Shown: positions 54,336 through 64,000 of the stretch, piece after piece
How the letters are laid out: each line of letters begins with the position of its first letter
Position numbering within the stretch: the first letter of the stretch is position 1
Assembly: GCA_963971535.1 (NCBI GenBank)
Contig: OZ020588.1
Span: forward strand, 126,737,870-126,801,869
Direction of reading: 5' to 3'
DNA length: 64,000 nt
Source: Notolepis coatsorum
Lineage: Eukaryota > Chordata > Actinopteri > Aulopiformes > Paralepididae
Made by a program: the position numbers and the translations under genes
Notes under the pieces: model-generated
Database searches by the model: none
Told to the model about the DNA's origin: nothing
What the model saw: the letters and a program-made list of their open reading frames with translations, nothing else

Positions 54336-55665
54336 GGCCATGGTTACACTGGGCTAAAACAGCAACTTTTTGTTGCTGAATGATTACGTTTGCATGTCCA
54401 AGTTAAAAAGAAACGCAGTTTTGGCAGGAAAACGCATTTCCCTAGCGGGAACGCTGAAAGGGTGTTTCAGTTTTGGAAACTCGCAGACAATGGTGCCATG
54501 TAATTTGCGCGAGCCGGATACGGAGCCGGTCTGCCCAATGCCCATGCGCAGTAGAGACAGACGCCAAATTCTCCCCCTCCCAGACCCATGTCATGTCAAC
54601 AAACCCTTACCACGCAAGAGTCGACTGCATGAGCAGCTCAGAGCTCCTCTTTCAACATAACAAGCATTAAACAAAATGGCCCAGTCATCTATTCACTTTT
54701 GTTTAATACATGAGGCGTTGTCTAATGTTATCTAGCTACTGATAACTCCTGATATCAACGTCTGATATCATCAGTTTGGCATTTGTTTTCGCAGGTGCTG
54801 GCTGGCTAGCGTCGCTCGTTAGCTAACATTAGCTACCTAGCTAACGTTACTGTTTAAACAAAATGGCCCAGTCATCTATTCACTTTTGTTTAATACATGA
54901 GGCGTTGTCTAATGTTATCTAGCTACTGATAGCTCCTGATATCAACGTCTGATATCATCAGCTTGGCATTCGTTTTTGCAGGTGCGGGCTGGCTAGCGTC
55001 GCTCTTGAGCTAACGTTAGCTACCTAGCTAACGTTACTTTCAGACCCTGTTAGTCAAGTTGAACTATCGCTCTGGGGACAGTCTGCATTCCCTTAACAAT
55101 TGTTTGTATTGAGCCGTATTGTATTGTACCCATTCTGCAATCTGTTAAATAACGTTTACCACCATTCATTCTGCTAGCATTAACGTTACTTCGCTGATAG
55201 CCACAATGCTATACTGTTATACTGGCATATCCCAATAACGTTAGCACGTAAGCTAACAAAATCTGCGATATTTTTGTGAGACTAAACTCCGTTCTTGGTG
55301 GTCAATTGTGTTGATGTTAGTTTTGTTTCATCAACAAATCGTCAACAAATGAGGCAGAACACACAGTGAATGTATCCGTTTATTGCACTTTATTTCTTGC
55401 TGAAAAATGTGGCTAAATGGCTCATGCGAGGTATAAAGATGGTGGCTTTTGAGATTTCGAGCAGGATGTGGAGTGTCTCGTTCAACCTTTCTGATTGGTT
55501 GAAAATGGCCTTCATGTTTGAACTACATCGCCACCTACTGCTTTGGCATTGTACTACATGTATATAGTAGACGAGACAAAACGACGTCTAACTTAACTCT
55601 TACTTGCCTGCCAATACGCAGCGTTGAATGAAACTAAATGAAATGGCCCTAGTGTAACCGCAGCC
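54336..55665. mobile_element. DNA element A with 3-bp TSD (PIF/Harbinger-like)
   Basis: The left end is GGCCATGGTTACACT and the right end, reversed, is GGCTGCGGTTACACT (12 of 15 matching). TAA lies on both flanks (54333-54335 and 55666-55668). The interior includes a 187-bp tandem duplication and a LINE-tail segment at about 55077-55150. No transposase is seen. Copies B and C have the same ends and order of parts. Confidence 0.8.
54669..55037. repeat. 187-bp tandem duplication inside element A
   Basis: The unit starting AAACAAAATGGCCCAGTC occurs at 54669 and again at 54856, with about ten differences. Element B has a single related unit (about 56315-56410). Confidence 0.9.
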
Positions 55666-56122
55666 TAATTCTATCAGGAGACTAGCATTACATAAAAGCT
55701 CACTCAAAATACAGGTTCCCCAGAGAGAAAGCCCTCACTGGGAGGTCAAAACTAGTTGATTAGGGTGTGACAAGATGACCTTTGTTACTAGACTGAGGCC
55801 ATGGTTAGACTAGTGTTTTTGTGGCGTTTTTTTATACGTTTTTGAATACGTTTCATGTCCCTATTACACAGAAATGCGTTTTTAGGCTTTTTTTTTTGGA
55901 TACGGCTGAAACGCTAAATTATGTTTGCGTTTTGGAGAACCGCTAAAAAACGCGCCGACAACAGCGTGTAGTCTGCACGGAGCCGTTGTTGCGAAAACGC
56001 CCATGCGCAGTAGATACCATCTGCGTGCCCTTCCGGTGACAGCAGAGCTGTCCCAAACCAAATAGCTGCAGCTACTATGTGTTGTCAAGTTATTGTTATA
56101 AGGACCCCAGTCCAAGCTACAA

Positions 56123-56195
56123 CAGTCTGCATTCCCTTAACAATTGTTTGTATTGAGCCGTATTGTATTGTACCCATATGCAATATGTTAAATAA
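56123..56195 (+). repeat. LINE-tail segment in element B
   Basis: CAGTCTGCATTCCCTTAACA followed by ATTGTTTGTATTGAGCCG and TGTTAAATAAAGTTTAC, the same segment that occurs in elements A and C and in the hAT-type element at 5745-6484. Confidence 0.75.
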
Positions 56196-56529
56196 AGTTT
56201 ACATCCATTCATTCTGCTAGCATTACCGATTGGCACTGCCACTGGATAACATGAGCTAGTGTTAGCCATCAAACCCTGTTAGCTCAAAGCTCCTCTTTCA
56301 ACTTAACAAGCATTAAACAAAATGGCCGAGTCATCTATTCACCTTTGTTTAATACACACAGCGTTGTCTCTAATGTTATCTAACCACTGATAGCTCCCGA
56401 TATCATCAGTTTGGTGCTGGCTCGGTTCGGTGTAGACAGTGTCGCCGCTAGCCCTCTGGCTAGTGACGTCACTGGCGCACCGGCTGTTGTGGAGGGGGGG
56501 GGGCAACCGCGGGGGGGCGGGGGCGCTCT

Positions 56530-56958
56530 CTCGTTGTCGGAACACAGTGTGAGAAGAGCATTTATGCAGGTGAACACCAGGAAGGCTGCGGGTCCAGATG
56601 GTATAACAGGACGCATACTTAAGTCCTGTGCAAACCAGCTTGCCCCGGTGTTCACCGCCATATATAATCAATCCCTGGCGGAGTCAGTAGTCCCTGCCTG
56701 CTTCAAGATGTCTACCATCATCCCTGTACCGAAGAAACCCTCCCCAACATGCCCAAATGACTACAGACCGGTGGCACTCACCTCTGTGGTCATGAAATGT
56801 TTCGAGAGGCTGGTCAAGGACCACATTTGTGCCTCTCTCCCCAGTGATATGGACCCTATGCAATTTGCATACAGGACAAACAGGTCCACTGACGACGCGG
56901 TCTCCCAGGTACTGCACAGCACTCTCTCCCACCTTGACCGTCAGAAGGGGGGCTATGT
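56530..56958 (+). pseudogene. LINE RT, 5' part
   Basis: It encodes VNTRKAAGPDGITGRILKSC, STIIPVPKKP, NDYRPVALTSVVMKCFERLV and MDPMQFAYRTNRSTDDAV, the first RT blocks of the L2/CR1 type. The frame is open up to the SINE. Confidence 0.88.
56943..56958. repeat. SINE target duplication, left copy
   Basis: AGAAGGGGGGCTATGT; the right copy is at 57461-57476. Confidence 0.92.
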
Positions 56959-57460
56959 AGGGCGGTTAGGTGGTCGAGCGGAGATTGTGTTCGTCACCAG
57001 CCCCGGAGCTGTGAGCTTGGTTCGCCTGTTCGAATCCAGCTCACAACTCCGGGGTTGTCACCAGCTTGGCTGGCCGTCTGCACTGATACAATTGGCTGTA
57101 TCAGAGGGTGGGAGAAGCTGGCGGGGTGGGTCCGGGTCGTTGTAAACAGCGACTCCTACAGTTCGGTCGGGGCGCCTGCTAAGCGCGGATTGGACGTGAG
57201 GGGGATAGTGTGGTCCTCCCACACGCTACGCCCTCTCAATGAGAATCCGCGCTGCCAGGTGAAAAGAAGCGGTGATTGGCTGGACGTGTGTCGGAGGAAG
57301 CACGTGGTAGCCTCCACTCTCCCAAAAATGATCTGACTGTGGGGGGTAAAGCGCAGCGACCAGGAAGGGACTGGGAATTGGCATACGACTAACATTGGGA
57401 TGGGAGAAAATCGGAGGAAAATGGAGGGGGAAAAAGACAAATAAAAAAAAAAGAAAAAAA
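56959..57460 (+). mobile_element. tRNA-type SINE (502 bp) inserted in the LINE RT
   Basis: The head has RNA polymerase III promoter-like boxes: TGGTCGAGCGG (56971-56981, A-box position) and GTTCGAATCC (57028-57037, B box). The body includes CACACGCTACGCCCTCTCAA, CGTGTGTCGGAGGAAGCACG and GGGAATTGGCATACGACTAA, and the tail is an A-rich run ending at 57460. A perfect 16-bp target duplication flanks it. The parent tRNA is uncertain. Confidence 0.88.
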
Positions 57461-57476
57461 AGAAGGGGGGCTATGT

Positions 57477-58440
57477 GAGACTGTTGTTCATTGACTACAG
57501 CTCAGCGTTCAACACCATAGTCCCCACCAGACTGGTGGACAAGCTGATCGAGCTAGGTCTGAGCTCCGCCCTGAGCGCCTGGGTACTGGACTTTCTGAGT
57601 GAAAGACCCCAGGCGGTCAGGGTGGGGGGTCAGACCTCCAACACCATCACCCTGAGCATCGGGTCCCCCCAGGGCTGTGTTCTAAGCCCCCTGCTGTACT
57701 CACTCTACACACACGATTGTGTGGCCAAGTTCAGCTCCAACTCCATAGTGAAGTTCGCCGACGACACGGTGGTGGTGGGGCTGATCTCGGACAACGACGA
57801 GAAGGCCTACCGAGAGGAGGTTGAGGTACTGGAACGTTGGTGCCAGGACAACAGCCTGCTCCTGAACATTGGTAAAACCAAGGAGCTGATTGTGGATTAT
57901 AGGGGAGGACAGCAGGAGACACACACACCACTGATGATTAACGGGGCTACCGTGGACAGGGTGAGCAGCTTCAAGTACCTGGGGGTCCACATCTCAGAGG
58001 ATCTGACATGGTCAACACACATAGACACAGTAGTAAAGAAAGCGAAGCAGCGCCTCTACCACCTGAGACAGTTAAGGAAGTTCAGAGTATCGGGGAAGAT
58101 ACTCCAGTCCTTCTACTCAGGAGCTGTAGAGAGCATCTTGACCGGAAACATCACTGCCTGGTATGGGAACAGCACGGCACAGGACAAGAAGGCCCTACAG
58201 AGAGTGGTGCGCTCAGCCGAGCGTACCACGGGTATTGCGCTACCTCCCCTGCAGGCTCTATACAACAAGAGGTGCAAATCCAGAGCCTGCAGGATAATGA
58301 AAGACCCCCACCACCCCAATAACAGCCTGTTCCAGCTGCTGAGGTCAGGCAGACGCCTGCGAACCCCAGCTACTAGGACGGAGAGGCTTAGGCTAAGCTT
58401 CTTCCCCCAGGCCATCAGAGCCTTGAACAATGAACATTGA
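57477..58440 (+). pseudogene. LINE RT, 3' part
   Basis: From [20 protein letters not shown] the frame is open for about 320 residues. It has [20 protein letters not shown], the FADD catalytic box, [24 protein letters not shown] and ends [12 protein letters not shown]. Without the SINE this RT would be nearly intact, but the endonuclease is missing because of the 5' truncation. Confidence 0.9.
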
Positions 58441-58870
58441 GAGACACAGTAACTGAACTATCCACACACAAGCACACACAAGCACATACACGACACGCAC
58501 GCTGAGCACGCTCACACACTAGCAGCCACTTTAACACTCATGCCGCACATACGCACACTTATGGCCAGAGGAAAGGCCACTTTAAATTAGTATAACATCA
58601 GGAACAGTGTATTGCACTACTAAAGCTACCTAGCATGTCCTATATGCTCTGTAAATACTATGTACAGATACCGAGATGGCACACCATGTACCTGTTTATT
58701 GCACTGTTGTTTTTTACTGGATTCTATTAATATGTTGTACCACTGTATTTTTATTGGATTCTATTATATGTTGTACCACTGTATTGCACATCGTCGCGGG
58801 CAAGACCAGCCGCATTTCATTGTATACCTGTATGCTGTGACAATTAAAACTCTTGACTTGACTTGACTTG
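58441..58870 (+). other. LINE 3' UTR
   Basis: It contains CA-rich sequence, TATGTTGTACCACTGTATT twice (about 58731 and 58769), ATCGTCGCGGGCAAGACC and the ACTTG tail. Confidence 0.75.
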
Positions 58871-59409
58871 GCTAAGTAGCGTGAGCTAACGTTAGCTTCT
58901 AGCCACAATGCTATACTGTTATAATGGCAAATTCCATTGACGTTAGCATGCAGCTAACAATGCTACCGATCTTTTTTTAGACTAAACTATCCGCTCTTGG
59001 TGGTCACTTGTGTTGATGTTAGTTTTGTTTCATCAACAAATGACAGGCAGAACACACAGTGAATGTATCCGTTTTGTTTATTGCACTTTTATTAGGCTTT
59101 GCTGAAAAAGAATTGCTGCATTGAGTAAATAGGCAAGATGGTGGCGCCCATAGGCGCCTGCCTTGTTGACATTTTCTTTGCTGGAGCTTCCAGGAAGTGT
59201 ATTGGCACATTCAAGTTCTGATTGGTTGAAATTGCCTTCATGTTTGCCACCTACTGCCACCTACTGCTTTGGCAGTGTACTACATCAGTGTGCTCAGGTG
59301 ACAAAGACGGAAAAAAAAACGAAAGTGTGACTCGAGGCGCACGACGTCCCGGGCGAAACGCATATGACAATGATACGAAAATGAAACGAAAGGTGTAACC
59401 GCAGCCTGA

Positions 59410-59619
59410 GGAGCACTTGTTACTAGACACACACATCGCCCCAGACTGATTTAATTACACACACACACAGAAATAGAGACAGACAGACATCAGATGACAC
59501 CCACACAGAGACACACCAAACCAGTTTACCAACTATTTGAGGCCAATGGCAGAGGAGGGCCAGACTCACTTGTATATTGGAGATTGTATTTAAACCACTT
59601 ATTTAGAACAGTAAGAGAC
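59410..59619. other. Spacer between elements B and C
   Basis: About 210 bases with short CA and GACA runs; nothing else seen. Confidence 0.45.
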
Positions 59620-59622
59620 ACA

Positions 59623-60653
59623 GGCTGCGGTTACACTATGGCCAGTTTTCGTTTTGTTTTCAGGGTCAGTTTCGCTTTTCAGAACGCAACGTAATGGCAG
59701 GCAAGTTAGACATCGTTTTTTACTCCTGAGCACAGTGATGTATATACATGTAGTACAATGCCAAAGCAGTAGGTGGCAGTAGGTGGTGATGCAGTTCAAA
59801 CATGAAGGCCATTTTTCAACCAATCACAAAAGTTGAATGTGCCAATACACTTCCTGCTAAAAATCAACAATCCACCATCTTTAAATGCCTCGCGTGAGCC
59901 ATTTAGCCAACGTAGCATTTATTTTTCAGCAAAGAAAGTGCAATAAACTAAACGGATACATTCACTGTGTTCTGCCTCTCATTTGTTGATGAAACAAAAC
60001 TAACATCAAGACAATTGACCACCAAGAGCGGAGTTTAGTCTCACAAAAAGATTGTCACCGATTTTGTTAGCTTACGTGCTAACGTGATTGGGGATTGGAA
60101 TATGCCAGTATAACAGTATAGCATTGTGGTTAGCAGCGAAGTTTGTTAGCTTACGTGCTAACGTGATTGGTATATGCCATTATAACAGCATTGTGGCTAG
60201 CAGCTTGGTAACGTTAATGCTAGCAGAATGAATGGATGTAAACTTTATTTAACAGATTGCAGAATGGGTACAATACAATACGGCTCAATACAAACAATTG
60301 TTAAGGGAATGCAGACTGTTGTAGCTTGGACTGGGCTCCTTATAACAATAACTTGACAACACATGGTAGCCGCAGCTACTTGGGACAGATCTGCTGTAAA
60401 CACGGGAAATAACCGTGCGGGTCTCTACTGCGCATGGGCATTGAGCAACAACGGCTCCGTATCCGGCTCACGCAGATTACATGGCACCATTGTCTGCGAG
60501 TTTTGGCGAGTATCCAAAACGGAAACACCTTTTCAGCGTTGCCAGTAGGACAATGCGTTTTCCTGCCAAAGCGGCGTTTCTTTTTAACTTGGATAGCAAA
60601 TGTAATCATTCAGCAACAAAAACGTTGCTGTATCCCCCAGTGTAACCATGGTC
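59623..60653. mobile_element. DNA element C with 3-bp TSD, reversed orientation
   Basis: The left end is GGCTGCGGTTACACT and the right end, reversed, is GACCATGGTTACACT. ACA lies on both flanks (59620-59622 and 60654-60656). The order of parts is reversed relative to A and B: the CTCCGTATCCGGCTC block is at the right and the LINE-tail segment (60242-60312) reads on the minus strand. No ORF of a transposase. Confidence 0.8.
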
Positions 60654-60656
60654 ACA

Positions 60657-60890
60657 GTCTAGCCGAGGCTGTTGTCAGTATGGACCTATTTTCTGCTGTG
60701 ATATGAACCTGCTGTTTGCTTCTATGCTGAAATAAATCAACAACCAACCCAGGAGACATTTACTCTGACCTTGTTGTCCAAGCCTACCTTTCTTCCCATG
60801 GACCAGAACCAGCTATTTCTACTTATGAAATCTACAACAGAGACTAAACAAAAAAAACGAAATCGAAACCAAACAAAAAAGACTAAAACA
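60657..60890. other. No recognised feature
   Basis: Nothing nameable between element C and the following LINE tail; an A-rich run lies at 60847-60885. Confidence 0.4.
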
Positions 60891-60896
60891 TTAGTC

Positions 60897-61116
60897 TTGC
60901 ATTTTTTTTGTATCACAAACAGTACTGTATTTGCAAATCTGGTATGTCATAAATGTATGAATGTAGCAGTACTGTCTATCTGTATGTCGTGTATGTCATA
61001 TATGTTGGGGGACCCTGATGTAAACAAGACGAAAGTCTTTCTCTGTTCTGCATCCCCTTAACAATTGTATGTATTGAGCTGTACTGTACTGTACCCATTC
61101 TGCAATCTGTTAAAAT
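60897..61116 (+). mobile_element. LINE-tail fragment, plus strand
   Basis: It matches the module at 39730-40107 in reverse: TTGTATCACAAACAGTACTG, the TGTCTATCTGTATGTCGTGT block, GGGGGACCCTGATGTAAACA and the CCATTCTGCAATCTGTTAA end. It lacks the CAAT tail. Confidence 0.72.
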
Positions 61117-61119
61117 TTG

Positions 61120-61200
61120 ATTTTACATTTAGATTTAGTCATTAAGCTGACGCTTTTATCCAAAGCGACTTACAAGTTCTATACGACAGGTCATCAGGAA
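61120..61200 (+). repeat. Common fish repeat (GACGCTTTTATCCAAAGCGA)
   Basis: ATTTAGTCATTAAGCTGACG followed by CTTTTATCCAAAGCGACTTA is a very frequent teleost repeat segment. I do not assign it to a class. Confidence 0.55.
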
Positions 61201-61594
61201 GGGCACAACTCTTATCAGCTGAGTAACAATGTTCATCAAAGTGTTGCGTGTTACAGTGTAGGTTAATTTATTATGACAAGTGCATGACAGTAAGGTTAGT
61301 TAGGTGTGATTTAAAACATTCCATAGATTTTTACCATCATTTCTCACATCATATAACCATTGTTTAAAATATTCCCTTTTTTTCACGCCTCTGACTGCAG
61401 AGTGGAATGATAATGATGATGAGGATGGCGCATGCTTTTATCCTCAACCCTTTCTACTACATTATAACTGCTGTTCTGATTCTGGTTACTGTATGTGTAC
61501 TGTACTTCAATATGTTTGAAAAATAAAATGATAAAAAAAAGAACCAGCTTTTTTGGAGTCTGTGTTTTAGAGACAATGATACAGTATGTCTACA

Positions 61595-61703
61595 GTATGT
61601 AGACATATGATGAATTGAACATGGGGGACCCTGATGTAAACAAAACGAAAGTCTTTCTCTGGTCTGCATCCCCTTAACAATTGTATGTATTGAGCTGTAC
61701 TGT

Positions 61704-61706
<3 letters not shown>
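61595..61706 (+). mobile_element. LINE-tail fragment, plus strand, cut by (CA)n
   Basis: It runs from GATGAATTGAACATGGGGGA through TCTGGTCTGCATCCCCTTAA to GAGCTGTACTGTAC and is then replaced by CA repeat, where the other copies continue CCATTCTGCAAT. Confidence 0.72.

Positions 61707-61775
<69 letters not shown>
61707..61775. repeat. (CA)n microsatellite
   Basis: About 33 CA units that begin inside the LINE tail. Confidence 0.96.
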
Positions 61776-61778
<3 letters not shown>

Positions 61779-62174
61779 CCTCTGTCATTCATGGGAGCAT
61801 GTTCTAGTGTGAGGAAGTGTGATCTTCTGTCCAGCACCTAGTATTTATCGTTTGGATGCGCATGCTTCTGTAAACCTTGTGCGAGACATGGTTTTGGATC
61901 CATCAACTTTCACGAGAATTGTTAACCAATGTTAATAATTCTGTCCCCACTATATAAAAATTATGCCTTTTGGATCGACTGATGTCGCTGCCATTTGAGA
62001 GAGTTCACACTCTAAACCTGTTCAGATGAGGACCGTGCTACTCACACTTGGACCATAGCAGTCATCAAAAAGGATTATGGATCATCTTTAGACACATAAA
62101 TTGATACTAATAATTGATTACTTTGAACCTTGCACCTTATTAAACCTTGTCTAAAGATGATCCATGTGCTGCAG
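61776..62174. other. No recognised feature
   Basis: No repeat ends or domains seen. An imperfect hairpin may form between GATTATGGATCATCTTTAGA (62073) and TCTAAAGATGATCCATG (62149). Confidence 0.4.
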
Positions 62175-62870
62175 CACCTTCCTCTATATTAGATCAGATT
62201 AGATTAAAATGTATTGTCATTATACAGCACAAGTACAGTACAATGAAAAGAGGTTTGGCATCCAACCAGAGTGCAAATGTAGCAGTAAAGTGCAACAGTA
62301 ATATACAATGTACAGGTGATTCAACTGTAAATATACAAATTAGTACTACTGAGTGTAGTGCTAATCAGATGGCACAGTCTCTTACATTTCAAATGCATGG
62401 GGAGGAAGAGTTTATACCCGACATTTCATTAATAAAACCTTCTACATTAAAGCTCTTATATAACCGTGAGACAATACTTTTTGCTTTGGCTTTTAGGACC
62501 TTCGTCATTCTGGAGACTGCTATGATGTTGTGGTCACTGAAACCTACAGGAACAGAGACTGCCTTTGAGCATTGGCCTGGCACGTTTGTATAAATATGAT
62601 CAATACATGTAGATGAAATGCCAAATGCAAAACCTGTTTCTATCTTTTCTAAAAAATATTAAAACCTTCTATAGTTACAGCAGAATCAGAGAAGGAATCA
62701 TCAAGGTGCGTTTCAGAAATGGCAAGGATATTAATCCAGTTAGCTTTGACCATACATTCAATTTCATAGCACTTATTTCTCAGACTACACACATTGATAT
62801 GAGCTATAACCAAACCCTTATGCAAGCCTAGCTTAATACAGGAAGTGTCAGTAGGCCTACCGACCATAAA
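62175..62870 (-). mobile_element. LINE relic: endonuclease scraps plus 3' tail
   Basis: The minus strand has, first, an endonuclease N-terminus (62867-62649: HINVCSLRNK, LAISETHLDD). A C-terminal endonuclease piece follows (about 62583-62389: VPVGFSDHNIIAVSR). Then directly comes a 3' UTR ending in ATTTTAATCTAATCTGATCT at about 62175-62220. The whole RT is deleted. SETH and SDHN are the catalytic endonuclease motifs. Confidence 0.75.

Positions 62871-64000
<1,130 letters not shown>

Larger units (their letters stand above)
56415..58870 (+). mobile_element. 5'-truncated L2/CR1-type LINE in element B
   Basis: It starts shortly before the RT and ends with CAATTAAAACTCTTGACTTG repeats at about 58840-58870. 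It is the same family as the minus-strand copy at 6897-8512. A SINE at 56959-57460 splits the RT. Confidence 0.85.
55797..59406. mobile_element. DNA element B with 3-bp TSD, host to a LINE
   Basis: The left end is GGCCATGGTTAGACT and the right end, reversed, is GGCTGCGGTTACACC. TGA lies on both flanks (55794-55796 and 59407-59409). It is 3.6 kb because a LINE (about 56415-58870), itself carrying a SINE, sits inside. The rest matches elements A and C. Confidence 0.8.

Overview
The window looks like a teleost fish chromosome segment in which almost every recognisable feature is a transposable element or a simple repeat. The fish call rests on the mix: several L1-group and L2/CR1-type LINEs, a BEL/Pao element, a Gmr1-type Gypsy element, many hAT-type and 3-bp-TSD DNA elements, fish-type LINE tails, and very dense (CA)n, (GA)n and (GT)n tracts. 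I see no convincing host exon, tRNA gene, rRNA gene or CRISPR array. One assembly gap (N) lies at 1301-1500.

Layout. 1-9.1 kb: simple repeats, a decayed hAT element (3019-4779), a solo LTR (4909-5630), a small hAT-type element (5745-6484) and a 5'-truncated LINE on the minus strand (6897-8512). 9.1-17.8 kb: a complete BEL/Pao LTR retrotransposon on the minus strand with near-identical 1.4-kb LTRs, a 5-bp target duplication, a tRNA-Tyr-type primer site and one 1,906-aa open frame that lacks the reverse transcriptase core. 17.8-23.8 kb: a TTAA-flanked foldback element, minisatellites, CA/TG tracts, LINE tails, and a 22-bp minisatellite holding a hAT-type MITE.

23.8-49.96 kb is one nested stack. 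An old LINE (23.81 kb to 49.96 kb) was split by a first L1 (L1-A). L1-A was then hit by a 2.4-kb palindromic hAT-type element, a Gmr1-type Gypsy element, a small hAT-type MITE and a second, full-length L1 (L1-B). L1-B has a complete ORF2; its ORF1 is split by a LINE-tail fragment and by a 3.9-kb hAT element, which itself holds a LINE fragment and a 12-bp minisatellite. Most junctions are marked by target-site duplications, and reading frames resume across them.

50-64 kb: a 5'-truncated L1 on the minus strand (L1-C) facing L1-B, a second solo LTR, three related elements with 3-bp target duplications (the middle one carrying a LINE which carries a SINE), LINE tails, a LINE endonuclease relic, and a terminal (TC)n tract.

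The parts do not act as a pathway. L1-B ORF2 is the only uninterrupted complete replicase. The BEL ORF would need reverse transcriptase supplied in trans.
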